A stretch of 64,000 nt of DNA from Toxonevra muliebris (GCA_963691655.1 OY829328.1:85626400-85690399); one strand, 5' to 3'; numbered from the stretch's first letter, positions 11,596-24,708 are shown. Notes: generated from the sequence alone by a model not told the origin. Numbers and translations are program-made.

Positions 11596-12569
11596 TACTA
11601 ACATACATATGTCTTACATGAGTTAAGGTAAATTTGTATACCGACACACACGCATACACACCTGCACATTTAACATTCTAGCGTGAAAATTTTCAAGTAT
11701 TTTGCATATTTGTTCTTTGGCAAATTTATTTTGTAAGTACCTCTGTATACATTTACTCATACATATATACGTATATAAGTAAATAAGTATTTGTATTTGT
11801 AAATGTGTATGTGTGTGTTTTTTGTTTACAAATACAAGTACAGCTCAGCGGTAACTTACTAACATATAAATAACTACCTACATACATACATATATATTAT
11901 ATTTACTTTACCTTGTGTATACATAAATACATTTACGATTTAATGTTTTAATAATATTGGGTTTCATGTTTGTACATTATTCTGTGTGTGTATACATACA
12001 TATATGAATGTATGTATGTATGTGCGATTGTACATATTTTGATATCAGTTTGAATCAGCGCAATTCTTTCATCAAATTTCCTTCCAGAAATTATAAACAG
12101 CTTAAAAATCTACGATGCATAGATTATTCTATAATAGTAAGGTATGTATTTATAAAGCAAATATAAACTTAATTCATTTTATAAAATAATCTTGAGCAAA
12201 ATTAATTGAATAATAATACATTTCAAAAGATTTTACTCTAAATCAAATTTTCACATAATGGAATGAGGAATAACATTTGCGAACAATAGTTCTAACACTA
12301 GGATATGACTGTCAGGAAGTTAACAATTAAAGTTAAAATCAGACAAACTGTATTAGTAATACAAATACTATTAAATCAAATAGAAAAACTTTTAAACTGA
12401 ATAAAAAACTGTTAAACTAATAAGAAATTCAAGATAAGATTTATATCAATATCAAAACTTGTTTAGGTATAAACCGTTGTAGGCTGCAACTGTAACTAAG
12501 CATTTAACCTGTAGAAACCTGAACAAATTATAGATTAATCGTGTAATTTTTCAGGCTTACCATGAATTC

Positions 12570-13200
12570 GAACGAAAGACTAACGATTTTTGGTTAAGAA
12601 AATATTTTTGAAAATTTCTAAAATATTTGCAGAAACTTTTCGATCGTATTACTAAAACTTTTAATATTATTAAGAATACAAATTTTTAGTAATGATTAGA
12701 ATTTATCGGGATTTATAAAAATTATTGGGAATTTTTAGCGTCATTTAGATTTTCTTTATTTAGATTTCTTTAAATATTAAAACTGTATATAGATTTTTTG
12801 GAATGTTTTCTAGAGATATCTGGATAATCTGTGGAGATTTCTCAATAGTTTTAGAAACGTTCAGGATATTTAAAAATGAGCAGAGTTTTTTGAAGCAATG
12901 TAGACATTTTTGTAGAAATTTAAGAAAAATTTAAAAGAGTGAAGAGTTTTAAGAAGCTTAAAGCTATTTTTGAGATTTCTAAGATATACTTTGAGATTTT
13001 TAAAAATATTTTGAAAATTTTAAAAGTGTGAAAGGATTTTTAAAAATTATAGCCATTTTCAAGATGTTCAGAAATGTGTAGAGATTTCCCTATAGTTTTT
13101 GAAATGTACAGAGATTTTTTAAAAATGTGAAAAAATTTGCAAGAAATGTTTAGAAATCGTTACAAAAATTTAATAAAGACTTCCATTTTTTAAAACTCTG
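12570..13200. repeat. Degenerate minisatellite, GAGATTTCTAAGAATTTT-like unit
   Basis: Short units built from GAGATTT, TTTTAGAAA, TTTTTGAAAATTT and AGAAATGT recur in shuffled, heavily diverged form. No fixed period is visible and there is no coding content. One of a series of unrelated decayed tandem arrays in this window. Confidence 0.6.
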
Positions 13201-14921
13201 ATAAATTTAAATTCAGATGAAAGTATCTCACAAACTTATACATACTCAGTATAAGGTAAGATTTTCGAGGAATGTTGAAGATTCGAGGCTTTTGAATTTC
13301 ATTCTGATTTTCAAAGTAACATGCTTAAGTCTGATACTTGATTTTGAAGTGCAAAAAAACGGCAACTGCTTGGACCACTTCCTTTGTAGCCTATAATAAC
13401 TTTCATAAGCACAATAATAATAACTCGACAATATAAAACCTTTGAAAGAAAGCATCATTTAGTGGAGCCTTACCATAATAAACACCTTAAGTAAACCACA
13501 GCAAGTATTGTTCTCAAATACTACTTGACTAGATATAATTTTCTGATAAATGCAATAACTAAAAATATGCCATTTCTAAAGAAAATGTCTATTCGACGAA
13601 AATTTATGCAGCAAGAGCAATTTCTGAGTACACAGTTCAGTGCACTAATTAAATTTACAAATCAAGGGAGAATCAATTTCAATAGTGCATTCATGTTGCA
13701 TTCTGAGAATTTAATGTTTGATTTAAATTAATATGCATGCGTGCAATTGAAATGCAACACTAGACGAGCACACACTCGAAAAGTAAGTATGGCATGCAAA
13801 AATAAAATTTTTAACACGCGAATTTCTTTTATTTACATACATACAAAATGCAAATTAAATTTTATTTAACAAAAGATTAATTACTGCGACAAATGTTGAA
13901 TAAATACACAAATACTACATGCGAATGTATAAGTATGTGCAAACATGCGAATATTACATTGTGATATACATATTTACTTATATACCAACAAATAAATATG
14001 TACATAAATGCAAATGGGTACATGATATAAATAGATCAGCGGAAATAGTAGGAAAATATTTTGAAAAAAAATCCAAAATTTTACTACGAAAAAAATTCAA
14101 GATTTATTAGTGAATTATTTTCAAGCTTAAATAGTCAGGATATATAAGCCTAAAAATATGCAGTACCTAATAATATTTCGTTCAACTTTTTGTATCGTTA
14201 TTGTTGTTATATATTTATATCTCAAATAAATAAAATCTTTATATAGATTCAAGCAGATGTATGAAAAATGATAAGCCTAAAAATAAGCTATACTATAATT
14301 AGTGCTACTTGAAAAAGAATATATATGTCAATAACTAGATAAATCTCAAATGAAAGAGATTTTGCTGTATGTATTTACAGTTATATTATTTGCTACACTC
14401 ATCAATCAATGATATTTCAGAAAAGAGCGCCAAAAAGAAATAAACATAAAAATGAGACAACTGCAGGTACGAAATAAAAAATATGCTTTATGACCTTGAA
14501 CTTGAAAAGTAATTTCAGTTTTTCCCGCATTTATTTAAATGGATTTCAGTTCCCCAATTCCCCCAATAATGTACTTAAGCTTAAAATGAAGTCAGCATAT
14601 TTTTTCCATTTTCATTTCCACATTCTTTTTTAATTTTGCACAATAACACATACTTATAGCATAATTTCCTGGAAAATATATAGCATAAAAAAATAATTCA
14701 ACAACAACAAGAACCAGAAAAAAATTCTATTAACACCAAAAAAAAAAATAAAATTGTATAAAAATGAAATAACGCAAAAGTGACAATCTAAAAAATGTTG
14801 TGCAATTTATTACCTAGTTTCTGTTTTGTTTTGTGTGTGCGCTTGAATGTAGGCTATGCTATTATATTATTAAAATGTAACGTTTATACATGCATATGTT
14901 TGGGTGTGTTTAAAAGGTACT

Positions 14922-14939
14922 CACACACACACACACACA
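14922..14939. repeat. (CA)n microsatellite
   Basis: About nine uninterrupted CA repeats, followed by TATATAC sequence. Confidence 0.95.
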
Positions 14940-15148
14940 TATATACACATTTGTCATAAATTGTTTTTGTATTTGAAATGTCTGTTTGTATGCACACGTA
15001 TGTGTATACATATATTTTGAAGCATCTAAAAGTATGCTTCAATTCAAGTGTTTTTCATGCCTATTTTTCTCGTAGTCGGGCATTTTTTGTTTCGTATTTT
15101 TTTGCTTTCATATTGACAACACTTACGTGAATGTATGTATATACCCAT

Positions 15149-15164
15149 GTGTGTGTGTGTGTGT
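15149..15164. repeat. (GT)n microsatellite
   Basis: About eight uninterrupted GT repeats. Confidence 0.95.
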
Positions 15165-16412
15165 AATTCTGCTTGTAATGGTATTTTGCGTTTGATTAAA
15201 ATGCCGTCATCAAATAAAATGGTTCAATCAAAGAATTTTTCCATTTTCATTTTTGTTTTTTAATGAAATATTATAACTTTATTCAATTTATATTTTCATG
15301 CTGCAAAAAAAAGAAAAAAAAAACACAGAAGCATTTATTTGTAAACTGAAGAGTGGCAAGAAAGTATGGAATTTATTATTACTATTAATGATACTGAGTT
15401 GTCAAGGAGATATCTCTCCATATAAAAAATGTATGCGTATTTAGTAAGAATAAATGTATAGCTTTTAGAGTAAGTGTTCATAAATTATGCTTAATTATGT
15501 AGATACTTTTGAAACTAAGCTAAAATTACATGCTTCAACACCACGTTGACCTTAGAGGTAGATAGATACTAACTGCAATGGGCAGCCAAGTATGGGAAGC
15601 CAAAGTTCTAAAGTATGTAGCTTTAACTAAAATAAAAAGTATATAGATTTTAAAGTTAGTGTAAATTCATGAAAATTCGAGCAAAAGTTTGTACATGTAA
15701 AAAATGCTCAAAAAATCATAGAACATGACTACAACAAAAATGTAAAAAAAAATTAAACACGCTTATCTCGGTAAAAATTTTGTATCAAAAAAAAAAACAA
15801 AACTTTTCTAAAATGAATAGTTTTTTTTTAAGGAAAATTAGCTACTTTACATGTAATTTCATGACACATATTAATGCATCAAAGTTTACGACAAAAGGGA
15901 ATGAGATTGAGAGAGAGTGAGTGAGAGAGAAACATGATATCACTGTATATGTAGAACATACGAGCGTATACGAGTTTGTATGTACGTTAGGAAAAACAAA
16001 AACTAAATCACAATTTTTTAGTACCAAAAATTCTAGTGCTACAAAAATGTACAAAATTTTTGTGGTAACTTCATAGCAACTAGTTCTTTGTTGAAGATGA
16101 AATGTCGAAGAGTAAGAGAGAAGCTAAATACATATGTGTGTGCGTGTGTATGTGCTTGAGTGAAGTATGCAGAGATTTATTTATACACACGCATACACCT
16201 ACTGCACACACACAAAATTATGCAGTAAAATGATGCACAGAGCAGCAGTGGAAGTGGCTGTGGCAGCAGCAACAACTTAGTAAAAGGATAATACTCTTCA
16301 CTAACGAAATGCATAAGCGTTTTAAATAGCTTTTGTGTGTGTGTGAGTGCGTTAGAAAGCATGGCTGTGGGTGTATAAACCCAGCGGTAAAAATTTAAAA
16401 GTCAAATGGCTA

Positions 16413-16448
16413 TGACAAGCCTCTCCTGGCGCAGTTAGTGGCTTGTCA
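16413..16448. other. Perfect 9-bp stem hairpin
   Basis: TGACAAGCC (16413-16421) and GGCTTGTCA (16440-16448) are perfectly complementary around an 18-nt GC-rich loop containing CTCTCCTGGCGCAGTTAG. The segment is unusually GC-rich for its surroundings. No function is assigned; it could be a small structured RNA, a remnant of a mobile element end, or chance. Confidence 0.4.
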
Positions 16449-16830
16449 GAAGAAAAAGAATTATGATCCGTCATGTTTTGCAATTTACTTTCAAACATAA
16501 ATTTAATCGGAGCACAAAGACTTCGAACTGTTTCGATTTAAATTGCGATTAAAAGTAGATTTTAAAAAAGGGGACTGAAAACTAAACGATCTTTAAAGTG
16601 TGGCAGGAGGATGGAATAGAAGTGTTTTTCATAATTTTAGTTTCACCAGGAAAATTCTGTTGCTTGGGAGAAAACTTTTGAAAAATTTCCTTTTCACTCT
16701 GGCTTTTCACAACGCATAAAAAATCTCTAAGAGAAAACAATCACACAGCTAATCCTCAAGACTGCACTGGCAAACGTTCTAAATCTACAGTATTCCACTG
16801 GGTAAAAATATGTATTCACTCATTCACTGA

Positions 16831-16848
16831 CACACACACACACACACA
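16831..16848. repeat. (CA)n microsatellite
   Basis: About nine uninterrupted CA repeats. Confidence 0.95.
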
Positions 16849-17724
16849 ACAGGATACAAGCGCACACATACAATGACAAATTATAATGTCGAAAGCATAA
16901 GCTAATGTACACTGTTGAATATTTTATAGCTTAAATTTTGGCATTTTTGTGAAAATTAACCCAAAACAGCAAAAAAAAAAGAAAAACATTTTAGCAGTAC
17001 TAAAAAACAAAAACAAATAGTAAGTAGAAAAACGAAAGTAGACCAAACAGCAAGCAACAGAGTCAAGCAAAATACTCAATTTCACTCACATACATAAACA
17101 TTTCTATATATTTTGGTTTTTCGCTTTAATATTTATTTTGTTTTTGGTGGTAAAATAAATTCCCATTGGAGGTGCGCTCGCTCTCTCTATCATATAATTT
17201 TTTTTTTTTTTTTTTTTTGACAAATTACTCTATGCATTTATGTTGACAATAGTGTTTAAAATTTTCTGCTTATTTTTTTTTTTTTAATATCATTTTGTAT
17301 TTTATTTTATGACAGTGCAAACATATTTTACATTTTTTTTCTCATTTTCAAACCTAAATGTATGGAGAATTTGGAATTTTAATCTCTTTGAAAATGTTAT
17401 AGTAGCTCGTTTGAAAGCTTAAACTGAACGCCGTTAACTATTAAAAAAAAACCTAAATAAGTTAAAATTTTAATAAAAACATTTTTTTTTTTTGCAGTTC
17501 ATTTCAAGTTAATTAAGCAAAATTTATTGCAAATGTTACCATGTATTTACGAATGCAAATGAAGAGGAAAAAATGAAGACAAATGAGATGAATTTGAATT
17601 AAAAAAGGCATAACTGCTATTAAATGTATCAAAGGCAATGTGGTTAGAAGCCGTGCCCCATAGAAGCAGTTACTAACGACGACGAAGTAACTGAGCAATT
17701 ACAAATTAAAAACCACCACACCAT

Positions 17725-18030
17725 CTATGGTGGTGATCGATTGAGGGTGAATAAAGATGGTGATCTGTAAGGGGAATCGACGTGACGATAGGAAATGGCA
17801 GAAATGGGGATATGGGATAGAGATGTTAGGGAATAGCGGTGGTGATTGGCAGGGTAGATAGAAAATGATAGGGGATAGAAATAGTCGTTGATAGGGCGGA
17901 TGGAAATGGCAATATGGAATAATAGAAGAAGTGATAAGAGAAAGAGGTGTTGGTTGGGAGGGTGGATAGGCGTGATAAGAGATAGAGGTGATTTCTTAGA
18001 GAAGATAATAGCGGTGATAGAGGATAGAAA
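17725..18030. repeat. Degenerate purine-rich minisatellite, GGTGATAGGGGATAGA-like unit
   Basis: Variants of GATAGGG, GGTGGATAG, GAAATGG and GTGATAAGAG recur every 20-30 bp across 300 bp in diverged copies. The open frames on both strands across this block come from the repeat, not from a gene. Confidence 0.65.
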
Positions 18031-18309
18031 TGCATATTGGGCGTACCAATTTGTATGGATAAATTTTTTTTTTTTATTCTTTTACTCTGACAGAAAAATA
18101 CTATATTCGATTCTGATCGATTATGCTGAAGAAAGTGTAGGATCAAATTTTGATGGCTAAAATTATAGCTACAGAATACTTCGCTACGTCCCTGTACACC
18201 AACATCGGAAAAGGGGGAAAAAAAGCAAACAATAAAAAAAAAACAACTGGCATGGCAACAACGCAACAAAAAATCATGTACATAAAACAATTAAAACAAT
18301 ACATCAAGG

Positions 18310-18317
18310 CCATCCAC
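18310..18317. repeat. Target-site duplication, left copy (CCATCCAC)
   Basis: CCATCCAC directly precedes the hAT-like MITE and is repeated exactly at 18619-18626. An 8-bp duplication is characteristic of hAT transposition (family knowledge). Confidence 0.85.
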
Positions 18318-18618
18318 TAGTGTGGCCAACTTTTGTTTTTCAAAATCCGCTAAATCGAAGAATAAAACGCGTATTTTCTTAAAAAAAAAAAAGCGTTAAA
18401 TTTTGTTCCTTATAAAAGTGCGAGAAAACTCAATACATTTAAACTTTTACACTAATACAGGCACACATCTGATACTTTCTAGTCAATGAAAATTTCTTAG
18501 ATTTTGCGAAGATATTTTAAATTGAAAAAACGCCATGAGCGCTAAATCACTTTTTTCCGCGTTTTAATTTTCAAAAAGCACTCAAATCAGCGGGAAAAGC
18601 GCTGAGTTGGCCACACTG
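18318..18618. mobile_element. hAT-like MITE, 301 bp, with 8-bp target duplication
   Basis: The left end TAGTGTGGCCAACT and the reverse complement of the right end CAGTGTGGCCAACT agree at 13 of 14 positions, the first base having changed from C to T on the left. The ends conform to the CAGNG start typical of hAT elements. Perfect 8-bp direct repeats CCATCCAC flank it on both sides. The interior is AT-rich with GCG-containing subterminal stretches (AAAACGCG, GCGGGAAAAGCGC) and no open frame, so mobilisation would depend on a hAT transposase from elsewhere. Confidence 0.88.
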
Positions 18619-18626
18619 CCATCCAC
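18619..18626. repeat. Target-site duplication, right copy (CCATCCAC)
   Basis: Exact match to 18310-18317, immediately after the hAT-like MITE. Confidence 0.85.
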
Positions 18627-19258
18627 ACGCACACAAAATCTAACGGCAGAATGCTGCGATCGAAATTTAAAATTTTAATATCACACGATTGAAATCACCA
18701 ATCAGAGAAGAGCAACAAAATACAATATCATATTTTTCAGTCGCGACTGCGGCAAACTGGAAACGAAAAGGAAGAAGAAGAAGAAGAACTGACTATAAAT
18801 CAGCGAACACAGCAGTATTCTTTTTCCTATTATGCCAATAGCTCTCGTGGTGAATAGAAGACAACTAAAGGAACAGCTGCCAAAGAGAAAGGCGTGCAGG
18901 TGAATAATTTTAGTGTACCAACGACTCAGTGACAAGACAACCCAGTAGGGAAATCCCCAATCCCATGAAGGACATTTCCCAGAGATAAGATAGGAAAATA
19001 ACAGATCTCACATCCGTGCATGACGTGTTACAACTTCCTGATTGATCGACGGGGATGGTAGTAAGCCGACTAGGCCCCCAGGAGAAAGATAGCAGACGGA
19101 GAGTAATACCATCGGCAACAGCGGTACCGGCACCGATAAAACGCGAGGCACCCATACCAGCATTATTTCCCGAATTGCCCACAGCCGACGCTCAGCATTG
19201 TTGTTCACACTACGCTCGGCATTATTATTCTTATCTGACCCTACCGCAGCGCTACATC
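18627..19258. other. Unidentified block, GC-richer in its second half
   Basis: From about 18900 to 19258 the sequence becomes clearly richer in G+C than its surroundings and carries overlapping open frames of 77-90 codons on both strands. None shows a domain I recognise. The change in composition and the position directly before the mariner transposase suggest a fragment of another mobile element (a retrotransposon is possible), but that is inference. Confidence 0.35.
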
Positions 19259-20370
19259 GATCTGTCAAATAATTTTCATAATTTTACAAAAGTGTTTTAC
19301 TATAGCTGAAAATGTCGAATTTCGTTCCATGCGGGAAGTTTTAATTTGCTTCTTCCATTTAAAGAAAAACGCAACTGAAGCACATCGTTTACTCACTGAA
19401 GCTTATCCTGACTGTGCTATAGACGTTAGAATGTGTCAGGTGTGGTATGCCCGTTTCAAAAGTGGTGATTTTGATGTTGAAGACAGGGAACGTTCAGGCA
19501 GCCCGAAAAAGTTCGAAGATGAAGAATTGAAGGCATTACTCGAAGAAGATTCATGTCAAACGCAACAAGAACTTGCAGAATCTTTAGGAGTTGATCAATC
19601 AACCATTTCTAAACGATTAAAAGCATTGGGAATGATTCAAAAGCAAGGAAATTGGCTGCCGTACGAACTGAAGCCGAGAGACGTCGAACGACGATTTTTC
19701 ACATGTGAACTGCTGATTGAACGACAGAAAAGAAAGGGTTTTTCTGCATCGTATTGTGACTGGGGATGAAAAGTGGATACGTTACGATAACCGAAAGCGT
19801 AAAAAATCATGGGGACCGCCCGGACATGCATCAACATCAACGGCAAAGCCGAACATCCATGGATCCAAGCTCATGCTGTGTATTTGGTGGGATTTGAAAC
19901 GATCACTGGCGACCGCTACCGACTACAATTGATGCGTTTGAGCTGAGCATTAAAGGATAAGAGGCCAGAATATGAGAATAGACACGACGAAGTTATTCTT
20001 CAGCACAACAATGCTCGGCCGCATGTTGCAAGGCAAGTAAAAACATACTTGGAAACGCTGAAATGGGAAGTGCTACCCCACCCGCCGTATTCTCCAGACA
20101 TTGCTCCTTCTGATTACCACTTGTTCCGATCGATGACACATGGCCTGGCTGAACAGCACTTCCGTTCTTTCGAAGAACTCAAAAAATGGGTCAATTCGCG
20201 GATAGCTTCAAAAGATGAGGAGTTCTTACGACGCCGAATCCGTATGCTACCAGAAAGATGGGAAAAGGTTGTGGCTAACGATGGACATTACTTTAAAGAA
20301 TAAATTTATAGTCACTTTTTCACAATAAATGTCCAAATTACGAAAAAAAATACGAGTTTATACATTCATA
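19259..20370 (+). mobile_element. Dead mariner element, mauritiana type (ends not defined)
   Basis: Contains a broken mariner transposase at 19312-20303 with about 50 bp of leader and a short AT-rich 3' end (a polyadenylation-like AATAAA at about 20323). I could not find matching terminal inverted repeats. The 5' end may have been lost or replaced by the unidentified block at 18627-19258. Boundaries are approximate. Confidence 0.6.
19312..20303 (+). pseudogene. mariner (mauritiana subfamily) transposase, multiply disrupted
   Basis: DD34D transposase remnant. It begins MSNFVP at ATG 19312, then shifts frame to REVLICFFHLKK. Recognisable parts follow the family order: the HTH-bearing N-terminus (FKSGDFDVEDRERSGSPKKF and QTQQELAESLGVDQSTISKR), the first catalytic Asp in IVTGDEKW, the linker [14 protein letters not shown] and MLCIWWD, and the last Asp in SPDIAPSDYHLF, ending LPERWEKVVANDGHYFKE. 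Lesions: a small loss after MSNFVP, an extra T in the T-run at 19739-19743 that shifts frame, an in-frame-breaking loss of roughly 12 codons after MLCIWWDL (about 19894), a TGA at 19944-19946 where an Arg codon is expected, and Asn (AAC 20007-20009) where the second catalytic Asp of HDNA belongs. It cannot be active. Confidence 0.9.
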
Positions 20371-22195
20371 CTTCCAATACTTCCAGATTTGGATAAAAAT
20401 AAATGTCAAAAATCGATTCTTCGACCCAGAAAACTTCTAAATAGACATTTGCAGAAAAAAACTTAAATTTAAATTTGTTATTAGCTTAAAAATTTAAATA
20501 AATAGTAATACCATATTCTGTGATGTTGAAACTTCTATGAATTTTATAACGATAGGATCCATTTTTTTCATAAATTCTTCAGCAAAGTTGATCAGAATCG
20601 AATATAGAATATTTAACAAAAAAAGATGGCGTACATTCAAGGTTCCTCCTTGTTATTCAATTTAGTAATGGATTTCCTTTCAAGAGATATTCAAAACAAG
20701 ATAAATCATAAAATCTATGTAATTTTTTTTACGAATTTTAAAAAGATTTTTTAGAATCAAAATCCTTATGAAATGAAGAAGTCATTTAATTTCTTATTAA
20801 CACTCCTTTTTCCTTTCATTTCGTTATAATTAAATTTTTTTTTAGTTTCTGTTCAAAATAGCTGACAAAAACGTAATTTTTTTAAAATCCTTTGGCGCCC
20901 AAAATGACTGGCAATAAACCCAAATGTGCTCACATATTTTAAGCTGCCTCTATTTCATTTTAGTACTTCCTACTTAATATCGCATAACTCATTTCGCAGC
21001 ACTAAACTATAGCATCTTTATAGCTCCAAAAAAAAAATCAAAAATAAAATGATAAAATGCAGAACTGCTTGCAATATTAATAGAATCTCTGTAGTAATCT
21101 TAGTAAAAATAAAATCTCAATTATATTTATAGAAAAATAAGCTAAACTAAAGAAATCTCTGAACGCTTACCTTTCATGCTTTATGCTTGTCGGGGTAATC
21201 AATTTGATTGCTGAGATATATACAAGAATGTGAATTTATGTTGAAAATTTCATTCAGGCTTAAAAAAAATGTCAATTGAGCAGAATATTGGTTGAATCGC
21301 TTGAACTTCTTCACTCCGCCATCGTTGCCGCAGCCGTCTCTGTGTCTCTGTTTTTACTGCTACTTTTGCTTTTCTGCTCACATTCATATATGAATTGTAT
21401 ACCATACTTGATGTCACGTAAATCACTGTGTGCTAAGTTTGACAGTTGTCATTTCTATGAATGCTGTGCATTAACTTCCGTCACACACAAATACACACGC
21501 ATTCACACATAAACTCACACACACGTATATATATATATATGCATGGCTTCGAAACTTCCGCCTCAGCTGCTTTTCACGTTTTCATCTATGCTATCATTAT
21601 GGCGGTAATTTTGCCTCATAAGGGCGTGGCACACGCTACTACTGGTAATTTACTTAATGCATTTGAAAATTATGAGGCTGTGAATGAAGCAGAATGAATG
21701 AAAGAATGAGAATGAGACACACACACACAGACACATTTAAATTAGATATTGTTGTTGAGAATTTTCACAAAAGCATTTGATTTATTATTATTATTGTTGT
21801 TGTTGTTCTTACTGTTCGTTCGTTTGTTACGTTCTCCTCTTTGTTGTTGTTGTGGATCAAAGCCGTAGCAAAAGCTAGAAATCTTCTTAAAATAGGGGAA
21901 TTTAGCTTTCATTTTTGAAAATTTTATACTGTGTGACTGTCAAATAAGGATTCATTAATATAGCTACATACATAAAAACATTCATTCATATATGTGTATG
22001 TATGTATTTATGTATGTATGTATATGAAATATTTATGTAGATATCGTATTTAGATGAATATATTTAATTTTTCTTCGTGTCAATATATCACGTCTTAAAA
22101 AAGCTTTGAAATGATAGATGGCAATAAGCAAAATATTTTCAAATGTTGATATAGTCAATATGAATATTGTTAAGAGCTTCAAAACTTTTCTGAAT
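20371..22195. other. AT-rich non-coding DNA
   Basis: No gene supported. It contains CA-type simple sequence around 21480-21540 and 21715-21730, TTG trinucleotide runs near 21790-21850, and TATG repeats near 21990-22020. Confidence 0.65.
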
Positions 22196-22920
22196 CGGTT
22201 CAATGAATGCGGAAGTCTGAATCTGAAATTTTTAGTGAGAAATTTTGTATGCCTAAAACTATAAAGGGAATAGTGTGAAATTTTGTGTGCAGAATTCTGG
22301 ATGCAAAGTGAAATTCTGTAAGCGGAAAAATGTATTTTAAATTTAATATGCAAAATTTTTCAACGTGCAATCGAAACCTTGTATGCGGAATTCTGCATGT
22401 AGAATTTCGAATGCGGAATTTTGTATCTGAAACTCTGTATGTAAAACTCTGAATGCGAAATTCTGGATGCAAAATTCTAGAATTTCGTAAGTGAAATTCT
22501 AAATACGAAATTTTTTATGTGTAAGACCATAAAAGAAAATACGCGGAACTCTTGTGAAAATTTCTATAAGCGGAAACTTAAATGTTAAATTCTGTATGCG
22601 AAATTTTACATGCGAAATATTGCTTCGAAATGATTTCCATTAGCGAAACTTTGTATGAGGAACTTCGTATGAGAAGTTCGGGATGCGAAATTCTATTTGA
22701 AAATATTGGATTCGAATTGTTATAGACGAAATATCCTATGCGGAATTCTGTAAGCGAAATTTTGCATACAAGCTTTTGAATGCGGAACTCTCTCTGTTTA
22801 TGCAGAATTCTAGGTGTTGAACTTCGTATACGAAATCTTGTGTATAGAACACTGCATGCGAAATTTTGTATGCGACACTTTATATGCAAGACTTTGAATG
22901 CGAAATACTGTATGTGGAAA
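22196..22920. repeat. Degenerate minisatellite, TATGCGAAATTCTG-like unit
   Basis: Units such as ATGCGAAATTTTGT, ATGCGGAATTCTG and GAATGCGGAATTTTG recur roughly every 14-30 bp over 720 bp. A few further units lie near 23280-23310. The minus-strand open frames of 90-106 codons across it (Arg/His/Phe/Ser-rich) are by-products of the repeat. Confidence 0.75.
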
Positions 22921-24708
22921 TTTCTATTTCAAATTTTACTTTGATATCGAACTTGGCAATTATTGAAAGACGCTAATGGGGTTTTATTTTGTAGTTGTGT
23001 TTGAAATTCATTTTACGAGAAAACATGGATGTAAAATTCTAGATTTTGTACAGAATTTCCAAAGTCATGTCGCATAGAAATGAGACTTCAATCAATATCA
23101 GAACCACCTACAAATTTGCACTTGCACCTATTACTTTTCAGCCTCTCCTTGAATAAAATCGTCGAATTATGCAAGATTTAACAAGGAACCCAGAGCAGAG
23201 CCAGCTATTATAGCGAAAGCTTCGAACAACAAATGACTGACATCTTTTGAAATATAACAAGCTAATTTTATATTTTATACGTACGCGAAATTCTTGATGC
23301 GGAATTCAATATGGGAAAATTTAAACATAAAATACTAAAAGCGACAACTAATCAATAGCTCGAGCTATTTTTTTTTTTTTTACTAGAAACTCTTTAATTG
23401 AAGACAATATAATAAAGCTCATACTTTTTCGCCTGCAAACATAAAAATTAGCATCGAAAATCAGTTAAACATTCATAAATTCACTCTAGTCTAAAAATCA
23501 CAAAAAAGTAGAAAAAAGTAAAACTTATTAGCATTTTCATAAGTAAATAATCAAAATTTTAAGCACTTTTAACTACAACTAGCAAGAGCGAAAAGTAAAT
23601 GCTATTTTCTTTTTAAACAATATTTTGATAACATTTTAATGCCACATTTTACATTTCAAAGACTGCTGCCAACATTCACAGAATGTAAGGATGTAGGTGC
23701 TTCGACTACTACTGCTGCTACTGCTCCTGTTTGACTGCTACTGCTGCTTTTAAAAAGTACTTAAATTTTCAATCCACTTTTATGAACCCTTTTCAGTTTT
23801 TCGCTTTTTTTTTTCTCTACTCATTCACGACGGTTTTTTGTTGGTTTTTTTGTATATTCGTTTTTTTTTTTATTATATACTATATATGTATATATATAAA
23901 CGATTTTCCCCAAGAGCATACATGCACTTCAAAAGAATTACGACTTTAATACTCTTGGAAAAGTTTTGTGGACATTGGCATATAGTAGCACAAGTAGCAA
24001 CAGCAGTAGCAGTAGTAGTACTAGCAAATAAGTGGAGAATCAACGTAGTCAGAGAGAAGCGTTAGGGCTACAAAATATCATCAGGCAATGGTGGAGAAGT
24101 ATGAGGTTGAAAACTATTTAAGCTTATAAATTTAAAGTGTCAAAGTAAGTTTCAAAGTAGATTACACTTGCACGAAATGTACTGTCAGAGACATTTTGAA
24201 AGCGCACGAAAGCGCACCAAAAAAAAAAAAAAAAAAGAGAGAAGTAAAATAAAAGCAGCAAGTAAGTGAAAATGGGAAAAAAATGGAGAGAGTGCGCCTG
24301 AAGTTATGTGTGGATTTTTTTTTTTTTTTGGTTTTGCATATAAAAATTGAGAGGTGTTTGCATACCGTATGTAGCGTGCATACCACTTTACATTTTTTTA
24401 TAGTATCTACATTTCTATAAATTTCAAATTATTTCAAAGTGCTTGTACTTATTTACTTTTTTTTTACCCCATACTTTATTGAAAGGTACTAAAATTTTAT
24501 GCAGGTTATGAACTCACTACATAATAAATTTTGATTTCATTTTTTCTTTTTTTGTATTATGTGTGCGTGCACATATGTGCATGTGTATGTGTGCGTGTTG
24601 TACTCTAGATTTATTGTATTATCGCATCTCTTTCCATTTTTTTCTATTTCTAATTTTCGCTCATTTTTCTCTCTCATTGGTTTTTGTCATAATTGACATT
24701 TTTGAAAT

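Larger units (their letters stand above)
9558..12569. other. AT-rich non-coding DNA rich in microsatellites
   Basis: No gene seen. The stretch is dominated by CATA/TATG and GT simple sequence (see 10213-10233 and 11573-11595). A short GC-richer patch near 10515-10550 has no recognisable content. Confidence 0.65.
13201..17724. other. AT-rich non-coding DNA with CA/TG tracts
   Basis: No gene supported. CA/TG tracts lie at 14922-14939, 15149-15164 and 16831-16848, and a T run at about 17201-17218. Open frames here (the longest about 70 codons) are AT-driven, with no domain or conserved motif. A small hairpin lies at 16413-16448. Confidence 0.6.

Noticed and set aside
17826..18290. 154-codon minus-strand open frame
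   Set aside because: Falls largely within the purine-rich minisatellite; the composition is repetitive and there is no domain.
22033..22889. Three minus-strand open frames of 90-106 codons rich in Arg, His, Phe and Ser
   Set aside because: They are by-products of the TATGCGAAATTCTG minisatellite.
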